A stretch of 64,000 nt of DNA from Archangium violaceum (GCF_016887565.1 NZ_CP069396.1:2507001-2571000); one strand, 5' to 3'. Positions 19,011 to 28,640 are shown, numbered from the stretch's first letter. The notes: generated by a model from the sequence alone, not told the origin. A program made the numbers and translations.

Positions 19011-20081
19011 ATGAGGTTCCGCAAACCCAGGCACCTGACGTGGCGCGAGCTCGGCCGACGCTTCTGGGTGGAGCTACAGGAGGACGCCGTCACCGAGTGC
19101 GCGGCGCAGCTCGCCTTCTATTTCCTCTTCGCCCTGTTCCCCTTCCTCTTCTTCTTCGTGACGCTCGCGGCCTACCTGCCGTTCGCCCCGGGCGCCGTGG
19201 ATGCCATGGTGGCGCGGCTCGGTCCGCTCATGCCGCCCGAGGCCCTGCGTCTGGTGCAGGAGCACCTCGAGTCGCTCGTCACCGACACCCAGCCCCGCCT
19301 CATCACCCTCGGCCTCCTGGTGGCGCTCTGGTCGGCCTCGCGCGGCGTGGACGCCCTGCGCCGCGCGCTCAACCTCGCCTATGACGTCCCCGAGTACCGT
19401 CCCATCTGGAAGACGCAGGGGCTCGCCATCCTCATGACCGTGGCGGGCTCGCTGCTCATCCCCCTCGCCTTCGCCCTCTTCCTGCTGGGTGGACGGCTGG
19501 GCGAGTGGATCGCCCGTCACCTCCACGTGCTCAACGCCTACCACACCGTGTGGTCGTGGCTGCGCTGGCCCTTCACCGCGGCGCTCGTCATGCTGGTGCT
19601 GGCGTTGTGCTACTGGCGCCTGCCCGCCGTCCGGCACCGCTACCAGTTCCTCTCGCCCGGCGCGGTGCTCGCCAGCGTGCTGTGGCTCCTCACCACCTGG
19701 GGCTTCACGCAGTTCGTCGAGCTCTTCGGCCGCTACAACGTCACCTACGGCTCCATCGGGGGCGTCATCGTGCTGCTGCTGTGGCTCTACGTCACCGGCC
19801 TCATCTTCATCATCGGCGGCGAGGTGAACGCCGTCCTGGAGCAGGCCGAGGCGGAGGTGGCGCAGGCGGAGGGACGGCCTCCGCCCATCGAGGTGCCCCA
19901 TCTCAAGTCGAGCGGGGCCGGGGCGGAGGGCTCGGGGCGGGAGCGGTTCGCCTTCTGGCGCTGGCGCCGGCGCATGGCGGAGCGCGCCACCGCCGAGGTC
20001 GAGCCTCCCGCCGAGGTGCACGACTCCCCCGACGACGAGCCCCCTGGCACCGGGGAGCAGCGGCCTCCCTCGGTGCATTGA
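19011..20081 (+). CDS. YihY/BrkB-family inner-membrane protein
   Basis: A 356-residue membrane protein of the UPF0761/YihY (formerly 'RNase BN') family. Six hydrophobic segments are visible, with family motifs 'LAFYFLFALFPFLFFFVTL' near residues 35-55, 'LWSASRGVDALRRALN', 'LSPGAVLASVLWLL' and 'YGSIGGVIVLLLWLYVTGL', then 'IGGEVNAVLEQ'. A charged cytoplasmic tail of about 70 residues is specific to this protein. Function is uncertain in the family; BrkB was linked to serum resistance, and the old RNase assignment is not supported. Confidence 0.9.
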   Translation: MRFRKPRHLTWRELGRRFWVELQEDAVTECAAQLAFYFLFALFPFLFFFVTLAAYLPFAPGAVDAMVARLGPLMPPEALRLVQEHLESLVTDTQPRLITLGLLVALWSASRGVDALRRALNLAYDVPEYRPIWKTQGLAILMTVAGSLLIPLAFALFLLGGRLGEWIARHLHVLNAYHTVWSWLRWPFTAALVMLVLALCYWRLPAVRHRYQFLSPGAVLASVLWLLTTWGFTQFVELFGRYNVTYGSIGGVIVLLLWLYVTGLIFIIGGEVNAVLEQAEAEVAQAEGRPPPIEVPHLKSSGAGAEGSGRERFAFWRWRRRMAERATAEVEPPAEVHDSPDDEPPGTGEQRPPSVH

Positions 20082-20093
20082 GGCCCGTGGGGC

Positions 20094-20918
20094 CTACTTC
20101 CTCAGGCTCTGCTTGATGGCGGCCAGCCGTTCCGCTCCCAGGTTGGAGCCCGACAGCCGGTTCTTCGCGATGTAGTCGTTGATGTGGGCCATGCGCTCGC
20201 TGGAGGGCGGGTGCGTGCTCAACCACTTCAGCACGCCCGGCGTCTTGCCCTCACCCGCCGCCAGCTTCCCGAAGAAGGTGGCCAGGCCGTGGGGGTCATA
20301 GCCCGCCGCGGCCGAGTACCTCGCGCCGTACTCGTCCGCCTCCGTCTCGTTGCCGCGGCTGTACGCCAGGCCCACGCCGGTGCCGGCGAGCCCCGCGGCG
20401 ATCTGCCCCACCGTGCCCTGGTTCTTGCCGAGCGCCGCGTCGATGATCGCCTGCTGGCCATACTGGAGGATCATCGCCCGCGCCGAGTGCCGGCCCACGA
20501 CGTGGCCCGCCTCGTGCGCCATCACCCCGGCCACCTCCGCCTCGTTGTCCGCCGCCAGCAGCAGGCCCGTGTACACGTACAGGTAGCCGCCCGGCGTGGC
20601 GAACGCGTTCACCGTCTTCGGGTCGTCGATGACGTTCACCTTCCACTTCACGCCCTTGCGGTCCCGGTTCGCCGCCTGGAGGATGGGCGTGGACAGGGTG
20701 CGCACGTACTCCACCACCGCCGGGTCCTCCACGTACTTGATCTTCTCCTTCGTCTCGAGCTCGGTCTTCACCTGCTGGCCGAGCTGCTCCTCCTGCTGGT
20801 CGGAGACGAGGTAGGACGCCGCCGTCCGTTGCGCGCTGGCGAGGCGCTGGGAGGTGCACCCCGTCATCAGTCCCGTCATCAGCGTGAGGCCCACAATCGC
20901 AGAGAGAATCCGTTGCAT
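20094..20918 (-). CDS. M48-family metalloprotease lipoprotein
   Basis: A 274-residue lipoprotein (lipobox 'LMTGC', Cys21) with the zinc-protease motif HEAGH (residues 135-139) in 'VMAHEAGHVVGRHSARAM' and a downstream 'ETEADEYGARYSAAAGYDP' that supplies the third zinc ligand, as in BepA/LoiP-like periplasmic peptidases. 'THPPSSERMAHI' near the C-terminus is also family-typical. The ATG at 20918 is preceded by AAGGGAAGGAACGGC, a good ribosome-binding site; an in-frame ATG at 20936 is possible. A role in outer-membrane protein quality control is inferred from family. Confidence 0.9.
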   Translation of the reverse strand: MQRILSAIVGLTLMTGLMTGCTSQRLASAQRTAASYLVSDQQEEQLGQQVKTELETKEKIKYVEDPAVVEYVRTLSTPILQAANRDRKGVKWKVNVIDDPKTVNAFATPGGYLYVYTGLLLAADNEAEVAGVMAHEAGHVVGRHSARAMILQYGQQAIIDAALGKNQGTVGQIAAGLAGTGVGLAYSRGNETEADEYGARYSAAAGYDPHGLATFFGKLAAGEGKTPGVLKWLSTHPPSSERMAHINDYIAKNRLSGSNLGAERLAAIKQSLRK

Positions 20919-21167
20919 GCCGTTCCTTCCCTTCATGGTGTCTGTCACCGCCGGATGAACCGGCCTCGTAATCAGCGTCCCGGGCACGCGGCAAGCGTTC
21001 CGTGACGCTCCTCCCCGTGGGACGTCCCGCGCGGATGGATATGCAACGCTGGCTCCCAGCGGCCGGCCCGGCGGGCCCATGTCCGCGCGCGTGGAGCGCC
21101 TTGCCGCCCGGTCTCCCGGGACAGAGCTTAGGAGATGGCGCCCTCTCGGGTGCCAGGGAGGCCCCAC

Positions 21168-22118
21168 ATGTCTCGTCCCGTCTGGACCGGCTCGCTCGGC
21201 TTCGGGCCCATGCATGTCCCGGTGCGGCTCTACGCGGCCGTCTCACCCAAACAGGTGCAGTTCCACCTCCTGCACGACGCGGACGGTGCCCGCATCCAGC
21301 AGAAGCGCGTGTGCTCGGCGGATGGAGAGGAGGTCCCCTTCGAGCACGTGGTGAAAGGCTATGAGATCCGTCGCGGCCGGTACGTGGAGATGACGCGTGG
21401 CGAGCTCGAGGCGTTCGATCCCCAATCCAGCCGCACCATCGACCTGCAGGACTTCGTGGAGCTCGCGGACATCGACCCCATCTTCTTCGACACCACCTAC
21501 CACCTCATGCCGGGCGAGGACGCCACGAGGCCCTACGCCACCATGGCGATGGCGCTGAGGGCCTCGGGCCGCGTGGGCATCGGTCGGCTGGTGATGCACC
21601 TGAAGGAGCACCTGTGCGCCGTGTGGCCGCACGAGCGGGGGCTCGTCCTCTCCACGCTGCACTTCGCGGACGAGCTCATCCCCCAGGAGAGCTTCTCCGA
21701 GTTCTCCGGCACCGTGCCTCCAGTGCAGCGCGAGGTGGAGTCCGTGCTGGACATCATCGAGACACGCATCGTGGACTTCGTGCCCCAGCGCTACCAGGAC
21801 CTGCACCGGGAGCGGCTGCTGGCCTTCCTCGAGCGGCGCGCCCGGACGCACGGGCTGCGCGAGGCGCCCGCCGAGGCTCCGGAGTCGGCGGGTGAGGAGG
21901 TGCCCCGCGTCACCCGGGCGGGCAGGGCGGCGGGACGTGCCGCCCCCGAGGCCACGGGCGGCGAGGTTCGCGAGCTCCCCACCCGGGGCTCGCTGCGTCT
22001 GCGTCAGCAGGCCGCCCGCGAGATGCGGGAGCGGACTCCGCGGGGGAAGAGGGCGGAGGGCACGGCCACGCCTCGGCCCCGGCGCCGGAAGGGCGGCTCC
22101 GCCACGAAGCGCAAGTAG
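21168..22118 (+). CDS. ku: Ku protein, DNA end-binding (non-homologous end joining)
   Basis: A 316-residue homodimeric Ku. The N-terminus 'SRPVWTGSLGFGPMHVPVRL' is the standard bacterial Ku opening, followed by 'KRVCSADGEEVPFEHVVKGYE', 'IDLQDFVELADIDPIFFDTTYHL' and 'HFADELIPQ' (each shown in part). The last 90 residues are Arg/Lys-rich and low-complexity, ending 'RKGGSATKRK', typical of the DNA-threading tail in bacterial Ku. The ATG at 21168 follows GGGAGGCCCCAC. Ku recruits LigD to broken ends; no ligD is in this window. Confidence 0.95.
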   Translation: MSRPVWTGSLGFGPMHVPVRLYAAVSPKQVQFHLLHDADGARIQQKRVCSADGEEVPFEHVVKGYEIRRGRYVEMTRGELEAFDPQSSRTIDLQDFVELADIDPIFFDTTYHLMPGEDATRPYATMAMALRASGRVGIGRLVMHLKEHLCAVWPHERGLVLSTLHFADELIPQESFSEFSGTVPPVQREVESVLDIIETRIVDFVPQRYQDLHRERLLAFLERRARTHGLREAPAEAPESAGEEVPRVTRAGRAAGRAAPEATGGEVRELPTRGSLRLRQQAAREMRERTPRGKRAEGTATPRPRRRKGGSATKRK

Positions 22119-22147
22119 CGGGGGAGCACCTGGTGCCGGAACGACGA

Positions 22148-22180
22148 CGGCGGATGGGCCCGAGCCGAGCCCATCCGCCG
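22148..22180. terminator. bidirectional hairpin between ku and sod
   Basis: CGGCGGATGGGC (22148-22159) pairs perfectly with GCCCATCCGCCG (22169-22180) across a 9-base loop, between two convergent genes. No U-tract follows, so it is a stem of the GC-rich kind rather than a textbook intrinsic terminator. Confidence 0.55.
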
Positions 22181-22206
22181 CCGTGAGGGAAGAAGTCCCG
22201 AAGCGA

Positions 22207-22812
22207 CTACTTCTTCAGGCGGGCCTCGCAGGCCTCGAAGTCGATGTTCTGGAAGTAGGCGTCCACGTACTTGGCGCGCTCGAACGGCTTGTAGTCCGGC
22301 ACGAAGGCGTGCTCCCAGGCATCCATGACGATGATGGGGGTGTAGCCGGCGATGTTGCCGTTCTCGTGCAGCGTCACCCAGTGGTTGGAGAGCCAGCCGG
22401 TGCGCGGATCCTGGAAGGTGATGGCCCAGCCGATGCCCGGCGAGGTGCCCACGGCCTTGAAGTCCGCCAGCCAGTTCTCATAGGAGCCGAAGCTCTGCTC
22501 CATGGCCTGCTTCAGCTTGCCGCCCGGGGTGGTGGCGCCGCCCGGCTTCATGTTGCCGAAGTAGTACTCGTGGAGGACCATGCCGTTGTACTCGAAGCCC
22601 ATGCGGCGGGTCATCTCGGCGTAGGCCGGGTTGGAGCCAGCGGCCTCACCCTTGGCCTGCATGCCCGAGAGCAGCTCGGTGAGCTTGTTGGTGCGGTTGA
22701 CGTAGCCCTCGTACAGCTTGAAGTGCGACTCGAGCACCGCGTCGCTGATGCCCTTGAGACCCTTGAGGTGGGTGAACTGCATCGGCGTGTACTTCTTCTG
22801 GATGTCGGCCAT
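22207..22812 (-). CDS. iron/manganese superoxide dismutase
   Basis: A 201-residue enzyme that dismutates superoxide. Metal ligands are identifiable: His30 ('ESHFKLYEGYV'), His81 ('MVLHEYYFGN'), Asp164 and His168 ('MDAWEHAF'). The usual second-His-rich HHxxHH segment of the first helix is reduced to a single His followed by FKLYEGY, placing it in a divergent branch, and the N-terminal half is less conserved than usual. Metal choice cannot be decided. The ATG at 22812 is preceded by ATCGGAGGCCCGA. It is predicted cytoplasmic (no signal peptide). Confidence 0.85.
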   Translation of the reverse strand: MADIQKKYTPMQFTHLKGLKGISDAVLESHFKLYEGYVNRTNKLTELLSGMQAKGEAAGSNPAYAEMTRRMGFEYNGMVLHEYYFGNMKPGGATTPGGKLKQAMEQSFGSYENWLADFKAVGTSPGIGWAITFQDPRTGWLSNHWVTLHENGNIAGYTPIIVMDAWEHAFVPDYKPFERAKYVDAYFQNIDFEACEARLKK

Positions 22813-23493
22813 TCGGGCCTCCGATGGGGAGAAGAGGTTGCGGCGAAAGGCGTCCCTTGTACCGGGCAGACGCAGCCTTTCGGGGGTTGTTTCGCGCAGA
22901 TGTGCGCGCGGCAACAAGTGAGAAGTGCGTGCCTCGGCGCATTTGTGCATGCGCCGTCGTGAGAAGGCCCGGGCGTTCCACTTCTGGACGGTGGAGGAGC
23001 CCTCTTCGTCCATGTGGGTCGACGAACCCCACCGCACGGGGTGGGTCAACGAGATGACTCCTCAGGTGGTCCTTCAATACGAAGGCGGGTTCTGGTTGAA
23101 GGAGGTGGGCGCGTGCTCCTTCGAAGCAGCCCGGGTGGACGAACCTGTTGGGACATCGCCTTCGGCCATCCCCAGCAGATAGTCCTACTCTGGCGGTACT
23201 CGCCGGCGGCCCCACCGGTCCAGGTAGGAGGAGACCCAGGGGGAGGAGTCTGTCCGAAGATCGGGCAGGGGAGCTGCACCACGCGTAACCCTCCCAGGTG
23301 CTTGGAGATTTTTCACGAACTGTAAACAGGTCTTACACGAGCGCGTTCCTCGGAGTGGAGCATCCATGTTCCGGTCCAGATTCGTACGTTCTGAAACCCT
23401 GTCTTTCAGCTCCCCCTGGGATTTCAGGCCTCTCACTTGCATCATCCTTTCCTGGTTCGACCGGTCCCCTCCCCCGAGCGAGCCAGGAAGCCC
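22813..23493. other. 681-bp gene-poor interval between sod and Cys-rich lipoprotein gene
   Basis: No convincing gene. A possible GTG-started frame at 22925-23182 (+, 85 residues, five Trp, no recognisable domain) loses coding-like third-position bias toward its end. The right side (23300-23450) is distinctly less GC-rich, with TTGGAG and TGTAAACA-like elements near 23300-23335 that could be a promoter for the gene at 23494. I see no known riboswitch or RNA gene. Confidence 0.4.
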
Positions 23494-23982
23494 ATGGATG
23501 AGCCCAGAATGGACGCGGGCGCGGCCCTCCGCGGATTGCTGCTCGTGATGATGGCGGCGGCCTGCTCCTCCTCATCCGCCGCGCGATACGCGGACACCTC
23601 CGGCACCCATTCCGAAGAGAGCCTGGGCCAGGACCCTCCCATCGTGCTCACCGGGAATGGCGACAAGATCATCCCGGAGTTCGAGTGCATGCAGCGTGGC
23701 TGCCCCGACACCGTTCAGTGTGGAGCCGCCCGGTGCTTCGTCACCCACTGTGGAAAGGGCAGCTGCACGAACTGCGGTGGGCTGATTCCCGTCCCGGACT
23801 CGTTCAAGAACCTCGTCATCAAGGAGTGGTGCGCCTACGGCTGCATGAGTGCCTCGAAGTCCATTGGAAGTGCCTATGGCTTCGTCCCGGCCGTCGGGGG
23901 AAAGACCTTCGTGGGTCCCATCTGTCCGGCGCAGCCCGCCGCCTTCGCTTCCGCGCGGAGCGGAGAGGGGGAGGGCAGATGA
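23494..23982 (+). CDS. Cys-rich predicted lipoprotein, unknown function
   Basis: A 162-residue protein with an N-terminal hydrophobic segment ending 'MMAAAC', a plausible lipobox, followed by a Ser-rich linker. The mature part has many paired Cys residues: 'CMQRGCPDTVQCGAARC', 'HCGKGSCTNCGG', then 'EWCAYGC' and 'ICPAQ', suggesting a disulfide-stabilised extracytoplasmic fold. I do not recognise the family. Starts at 23494 or 23509 are both possible. It overlaps the next gene by four bases (ATGA), so the two are probably partners. Upstream sequence is AT-richer than the surroundings. Confidence 0.6.
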   Translation: MDEPRMDAGAALRGLLLVMMAAACSSSSAARYADTSGTHSEESLGQDPPIVLTGNGDKIIPEFECMQRGCPDTVQCGAARCFVTHCGKGSCTNCGGLIPVPDSFKNLVIKEWCAYGCMSASKSIGSAYGFVPAVGGKTFVGPICPAQPAAFASARSGEGEGR

Positions 23983-24335
23983 CTCCGTCCGCCGCCGAAC
24001 AGGCCGCCCGCCTGGCGAACGCACTCAATGACCTGGGTCACCTCGCGCTCGACCACCCGATGGAGGACTCGCGCCGCTCCAAGGGAGACGCGAAGCTGCG
24101 CGACGAGTACCTGGAGTCCGTCACCGAATGCATGGAGATGGTGAATCGCACGCTGCGCGGCCCCCAGCCGGGCGCGTTCCCGAATCCCGCCAGGGCCCTG
24201 GATGCGCTCACCCGGATGAAGAACGTGCTGCCGTCCGTGGATTGGGACGATGCGGTGAGCCTGGGCAGGCTCCGGGAGGATGCACGCCAGGCGCTCGAGG
24301 CGCTCGGTTTCGAGCTGTCGGGACAGTCCAGCTAG
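23979..24335 (+). CDS. small helical cytoplasmic protein, unknown function
   Basis: A 118-residue protein without signal peptide or membrane segment. It appears mostly alpha-helical ('AARLANALNDLGHLAL', 'EYLESVTECMEMVNRTL', 'LREDARQALEALGF'). No family recognised. It begins within the stop codon of the Cys-rich lipoprotein gene. A secreted protein followed by an overlapping small cytoplasmic protein is a layout seen in effector/immunity and regulator pairs, but nothing else here supports that reading. Confidence 0.55.
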   Translation: MTPSAAEQAARLANALNDLGHLALDHPMEDSRRSKGDAKLRDEYLESVTECMEMVNRTLRGPQPGAFPNPARALDALTRMKNVLPSVDWDDAVSLGRLREDARQALEALGFELSGQSS

Positions 24336-24390
24336 GCGGACCACCGCGCTGCTTTCCCCCGTGGCGCGCGGGTGTTATGGCGCGCTCGCC

Positions 24391-25248
24391 ATGCCCGAGC
24401 TTCCCGAAGTCGAAATCGCCCGGCGCAACCTCGTCCGTTGGCTGGACGGGCGCCGCGTGGTGCGGGCCGAGGCGGACGACACCCGCGTCTTCCGTGGGGC
24501 GCGCCGTCAGGACTTCGCTTCCCTCCAGGGGCGCCTGGAGTCCCTGGAGCGGCGGGGCAAGTACCTCCTCTTCACCTTCGAGGGAGGCCGGGGGCTCATG
24601 GCCCACCTGGGCATGACGGGCCGCTTCCTCCGCCGCCCCGAGGGCGTCCCCGTCCCCTACAGCCGCGCCCGCTTCTACCTGGACTCCGGCGAGGTCATCC
24701 ACTTCGCGGACTCGCGCCTCTTCGGCCGCATGGAGCCGTGCCCCGCCTCGCGCCTGTACGCGCTGGACGCCGTGAAGGAGCTGGGGAGGGATCCGCTCGC
24801 CGAGGGGCTCACCGCCGGGCAGCTCCAGGAGGCCCTGGGCACCTCGCGCCAGGCGCTCAAGGTGGCCTTGATGGACCAGGGACGGGTGACGGGGCTGGGC
24901 AACATCCACGCCGCCGAGGCGCTCTACCGCGCCGGGCTGCACCCCGCGCGCGCGCCCGCCTCCCTCTCCCCCGCCGAGTGGGCCCGGCTGGCCGATGCCA
25001 TCCACGCCTCCATCGCCTTCGGCCTCGAGGAGCAGCAGGGCGACGAGCCCGCGTACCTGGAGGACGGCGCGGAGAACCGTTTCCTCGTCTACGGTCGCGC
25101 CGGAACTCCTTGTGCCCGGTGTGGGGCGACGGTGGAATCCTTCACCCAAGGTGGCCGCACCACCCATTGCTGTCCCCAGTGCCAACCGCTACACCCTGCC
25201 CGTAAACCCCCGGACGGACGGCGGAAGACAGCCGCTCGCCGTCGTTGA
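24391..25248 (+). CDS. mutM: formamidopyrimidine-DNA glycosylase
   Basis: A 285-residue base-excision repair enzyme that removes oxidised purines such as 8-oxoguanine and nicks the strand. The mature N-terminus after Met is 'PELPEVEIARRNL', supplying the catalytic Pro and Glu. The helix-two-turns-helix segment reads 'GRVTGLGNIHAAEALYRAGL', and the C-terminal zinc finger is 'CARCGATVESF' and 'CCPQCQP'. The ATG at 24391 is fixed by the required N-terminal Pro. The last 20 residues are a basic extension past the zinc finger. Confidence 0.95.
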   Translation: MPELPEVEIARRNLVRWLDGRRVVRAEADDTRVFRGARRQDFASLQGRLESLERRGKYLLFTFEGGRGLMAHLGMTGRFLRRPEGVPVPYSRARFYLDSGEVIHFADSRLFGRMEPCPASRLYALDAVKELGRDPLAEGLTAGQLQEALGTSRQALKVALMDQGRVTGLGNIHAAEALYRAGLHPARAPASLSPAEWARLADAIHASIAFGLEEQQGDEPAYLEDGAENRFLVYGRAGTPCARCGATVESFTQGGRTTHCCPQCQPLHPARKPPDGRRKTAARRR

Positions 25249-25325
25249 CACCCCCGGCCGGGTCCGCTTGACTCGCCCGCCCTTTGCACCCGCCGCACTC
25301 GCGCGGCACCGGAGAAGAATCCCCT

Positions 25326-27167
25326 ATGTCGTCCAACGCCCTGCTGGCGGCGCTTCTCGTCGCCTCCGCTACGGCCACCGCGCAGACGCCGGAGCCGCCT
25401 CCGTCCGGCACGCCGGCTCCCTCCCAGGAGAACGCCGCTCCCGCCACCCAGGAGGCCGCCGCCGACTCCACCGAGGAGCGCATCCGCCAGGAGGTGGACA
25501 AGCGCCTGGAGGCCGCCAAGCAGGAGATGCGCGAGGAGATCCGCGCCCAGCTCGCCACCCAGTCGCTCGCCAGTGACTGGCAGGAGGAGTGGGTGGAGGA
25601 GAAGCGCAAGCTGGAGGTCTTCTCGCTCGACGGCTACTACCGGCTGCGCCCCAACCTCTTCTATCAGTTCAATCTGGGCCAGGCGCCGGAGCTGTCGCTG
25701 TGGAACGCCTCGCCCCGCGCCACGGAGAAGACCCAGTCGGGCGCCGACATGCGCCTGCGGCTGGAGCCCACCTTCAACATCTCCGAGGAGGTGCGGGTCA
25801 AGGCGCAGCTGGACGTGCTGGACAACCTCGTGCTGGGCTCGACGCCGTCGCTCGGCTACCCCAACGACAACTTCCAGCTCTTCGACGTCTTCAATGACGG
25901 GCAGGTGTCCCCCGAGGCGGGCCTCAACGCCCTGCGCGGCTCGGTGCGGGTGCGCGAGGCCTATGGCGAGGTGTCCACGCCGGTGGGTCTGCTGCGCTTC
26001 GGCCGCATGAACGCGCACTGGGGTCTGGGCATCGTGCGCAACGACGGCAACTGCCTGGAGTGCGACTTCGGGGACCAGGTGGACCGCGTCATGTTCGTCA
26101 CGGAGCCCTTCGACGGCTTCTACGTGACGCCCATGCTGGAGTTCAACGAGGAGGGCACCGTCGCCCAGCCCAACGGGCAGAGTGGCCAGCCGGTGGACCT
26201 CACCAACGCGGATGACAGCCACAGCCTGGTGCTGGCCGTGGCGCGCCGCGACACCCCGCAGCAGGTGAAGGCCAAGCTGGAGAACAACCAGGGCGTCTTC
26301 AACTACGGCCTGCACTTCAGCTGGCGCCAGCAGCGCTACGAGGCCTCGGGGCTCTACACCAGCCCCGCGGTCAACGCGGACGGCTCGGTGAACCAGGGCT
26401 CGGGGTTCGTCCAGCGCGACGCCAACCTCTACATCCCGGACGTGTGGCTGCGCTACGAGGAGCGCAAGTTCCGCGTGGAGCTGGAGTTCGCCGCCTACCT
26501 GGGCCGCATCGGCAACCGGGCGCGGACGCCGGGCGAGCAGAACAACCCCAACCTGAACCAGTCGCTGGACGTGGTGAACTTCGGCGGCGCGGCGGTGGGC
26601 GAGTACCGGCTGCTCAACGGCCAGCTCAACATCCAGCTGGAGCTGGGCTTCGCCTCGGGTGACCGCGCGCCGGGCTTCGGTGCCTACCCGGCCCGGTCCC
26701 GGACGCAGCAGGTGGGCTCCACCCAGGCCGTCCTCGAGGGTCCGCAGTTCAACTGTGGCGTGGGCGGCTGCCAGGACAACGCCATCCGCAACTTCCGGTT
26801 CAACCGCGCCTACAACGTGGACAACATCCTCTGGCGTCAGCTCATCGGCACCGTCACCGATGCCTTCTACGCCAAGCCCACGGTGCGCTACACGCTGACC
26901 CAGGGCTTCGACGTCTTCGGCAGCGCCATCTACTCGCAGGCCATCTACCCCGAGTCCACGCCTTCCTTCGCGGATCGGATGCTGGGCATCGAGACGAACC
27001 TGGGCGCCCGCTACGAGACGGAGGATGGCTTCGTCGCCCGCATCGACTGGTCCGTGCTCTTCCCGCTCGCCGGCCTGAAGCTGGATCCGGATGCGAATCC
27101 CGCGACGGCGGCCCCGGATCTGGCCACGGCCCAGTCCATCCGCGGCACGCTGGGCATCCGTTTCTAG
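25326..27167 (+). CDS. outer-membrane porin-like protein (myxobacterial type)
   Basis: A 613-residue predicted outer-membrane beta-barrel. A signal peptide (about 1-19) is followed by a Pro/Ala linker and a coiled-coil-like charged helix ('[19 protein letters not shown]', about 50-80). From about residue 100 the sequence alternates polar and hydrophobic residues with aromatic ends ('[20 protein letters not shown]') and ends in Phe ('GTLGIRF'), as expected for a barrel recognised by BamA. I associate this layout with a porin-like family described in myxobacteria (TIGR04551), from memory. The ATG at 25326 follows GGAGAAGAATCCCCT. Confidence 0.7.
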   Translation: MSSNALLAALLVASATATAQTPEPPPSGTPAPSQENAAPATQEAAADSTEERIRQEVDKRLEAAKQEMREEIRAQLATQSLASDWQEEWVEEKRKLEVFSLDGYYRLRPNLFYQFNLGQAPELSLWNASPRATEKTQSGADMRLRLEPTFNISEEVRVKAQLDVLDNLVLGSTPSLGYPNDNFQLFDVFNDGQVSPEAGLNALRGSVRVREAYGEVSTPVGLLRFGRMNAHWGLGIVRNDGNCLECDFGDQVDRVMFVTEPFDGFYVTPMLEFNEEGTVAQPNGQSGQPVDLTNADDSHSLVLAVARRDTPQQVKAKLENNQGVFNYGLHFSWRQQRYEASGLYTSPAVNADGSVNQGSGFVQRDANLYIPDVWLRYEERKFRVELEFAAYLGRIGNRARTPGEQNNPNLNQSLDVVNFGGAAVGEYRLLNGQLNIQLELGFASGDRAPGFGAYPARSRTQQVGSTQAVLEGPQFNCGVGGCQDNAIRNFRFNRAYNVDNILWRQLIGTVTDAFYAKPTVRYTLTQGFDVFGSAIYSQAIYPESTPSFADRMLGIETNLGARYETEDGFVARIDWSVLFPLAGLKLDPDANPATAAPDLATAQSIRGTLGIRF

Positions 27168-27179
27168 GAAGGTGCCAGG

Positions 27180-27386
27180 GTGAGCTCTCGCGCTCTCATC
27201 GCGCTGCTCGGCCTGGTGCTGGGGGTGGCGGCCTGCGGTATCAAGGGGCCGCCCCGTCCGCCCGCGGAGCCGCCTCCGCCCACCGGCTCGCCGCCGCCTG
27301 CGCCCGCCGCCGGCACGCAGCCTCAGGGTACGCAGCGGGATCCGCTGCCTTCGTCGCTTCCTCCACCCGACGCCGGGACTCCGTGA
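27180..27386 (+). CDS. LptM/LppL-like small lipoprotein
   Basis: A 68-residue lipoprotein starting with GTG. The signal peptide ends 'LGVAAC' (Cys19) and the mature start is '[10 protein letters not shown]', the signature of the YifL/LptM family of small lipoproteins that help LptD assembly in E. coli. The rest is Pro-rich and probably disordered. The family commonly sits immediately upstream of lysA in proteobacteria, and here it overlaps lysA by four bases (GTGA). Despite its small size the gene is well supported. Confidence 0.8.
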   Translation: MSSRALIALLGLVLGVAACGIKGPPRPPAEPPPPTGSPPPAPAAGTQPQGTQRDPLPSSLPPPDAGTP

Positions 27387-28624
27387 ATCACTTCACCTAT
27401 CGCAAGCGCGTCCTCCATGCCGAGGAGGTGCCCCTGTCCGCCATCGCCGACGCGGTGGGCACCCCCGTCTACGTCTACTCCACCGCCACGCTGCGCCGGC
27501 ACTTCCGCGTGGTGACGGAGGCCTTCGGCTCGCACCCGCACCTGGTGTGCTACGCGGTGAAGGCCAACTCCACCCTGGCGGTGCTCAAGCTGCTCGCCGA
27601 CGAGGGCAGTGGCTTCGACATCGTCTCCGGCGGCGAGCTGGCCCGCGTGAAGGCGGCCGGCGGCAAGCCGGGCAAGGTGGTCTTCGCCGGCGTGGGCAAG
27701 ACGGCGGACGAGATGGCCCAGGCCCTCGACGCCGGCATCCTCTTCTTCAACGTGGAGAGCCCCGAGGAGCTGGAGCTGCTCGACGCGGTGGCTCGCTCCA
27801 AGGGGAAGCGCGCGCCCTTCGCCATCCGCGTCAACCCCAACGTGGACGCGGGCACGCACCGCCACATCTCCACCGGCCTGAAGACGTCCAAGTTCGGCGT
27901 CCCCTTCGAGGAGGCCATGGCCCTCTACACCCGGGCCAGGAAGATGAAGGGCCTGGAGGCGGTGGGGGTGGACTGCCACATCGGCTCGCAGATCACCCGC
28001 ACCGCGCCCTTCAAGGCCGCGCTGTCCAAGGTGGGTGGGCTCTACAAGGAGCTCAAGGCCAAGGGGCACGCGCTGCGCTACCTGGACATCGGGGGTGGCC
28101 TGGGCATCACCTATACGTCCGAGACGCCGCCCTCTCCCGAGGAGTACGCGCGCGCCGCCCTGTCGGCCGTGGGTGACACCGGCGCCACGCTCATCTTCGA
28201 GCCGGGCCGGGTCCTGGTGGGCAACGCCGGCCTGCTCGTCACCCGCGTGCTCTTCCGCAAGAAGACGCCGGCCCGCCACTTCGTGGTGGTGGACGCGGGC
28301 ATGAACGATCTCATGCGCCCCGCCCTCTACGACGCCCACCATGGGCTCCAGCCGCTCGTTCAACGGCGCGGCCAGGAGGTCGAGGTGGACGTGGTGGGGC
28401 CGGTGTGCGAGTCCACCGACGTGCTGGCCCGCCAGCGCAAGGTGGTGCTCCCCAAGCAGGGCGAGCTGTACGCGCTCATGAGCGCTGGTGCTTATGGCAT
28501 GAGCATGGCTTCTACCTACAACTCGCGCCCCCGCCCGGCCGAGGTGCTGGTGGACGGGGACGCCTGGCGGGTGGTGCGCGAGCGGGAGAGCGTCGAGGAC
28601 CTCTGGCGCGGCGAGCGGCCCTGA
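27383..28624 (+). CDS. lysA: diaminopimelate decarboxylase
   Basis: A 413-residue PLP enzyme converting meso-diaminopimelate to lysine, the last step of lysine synthesis. Lys60 in '[15 protein letters not shown]' is the Schiff-base residue; 'HIGSQI', 'LDIGGGLG' and '[12 protein letters not shown]' bind PLP phosphate, and '[12 protein letters not shown]' carries the active-site Cys-Glu. The start is GTG. It begins a series lysA-dapA-dapB that covers three steps of the same pathway in one strand and close spacing. Confidence 0.96.
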   Translation: MNHFTYRKRVLHAEEVPLSAIADAVGTPVYVYSTATLRRHFRVVTEAFGSHPHLVCYAVKANSTLAVLKLLADEGSGFDIVSGGELARVKAAGGKPGKVVFAGVGKTADEMAQALDAGILFFNVESPEELELLDAVARSKGKRAPFAIRVNPNVDAGTHRHISTGLKTSKFGVPFEEAMALYTRARKMKGLEAVGVDCHIGSQITRTAPFKAALSKVGGLYKELKAKGHALRYLDIGGGLGITYTSETPPSPEEYARAALSAVGDTGATLIFEPGRVLVGNAGLLVTRVLFRKKTPARHFVVVDAGMNDLMRPALYDAHHGLQPLVQRRGQEVEVDVVGPVCESTDVLARQRKVVLPKQGELYALMSAGAYGMSMASTYNSRPRPAEVLVDGDAWRVVRERESVEDLWRGERP

Positions 28625-28640
28625 ACATATAAGCCGCAGC

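Noticed and set aside
22925-23182. Possible 85-codon gene in the gap after sod
   Set aside because: No recognised domain, no good ribosome-binding site and fading codon bias; kept only as content of the gap.
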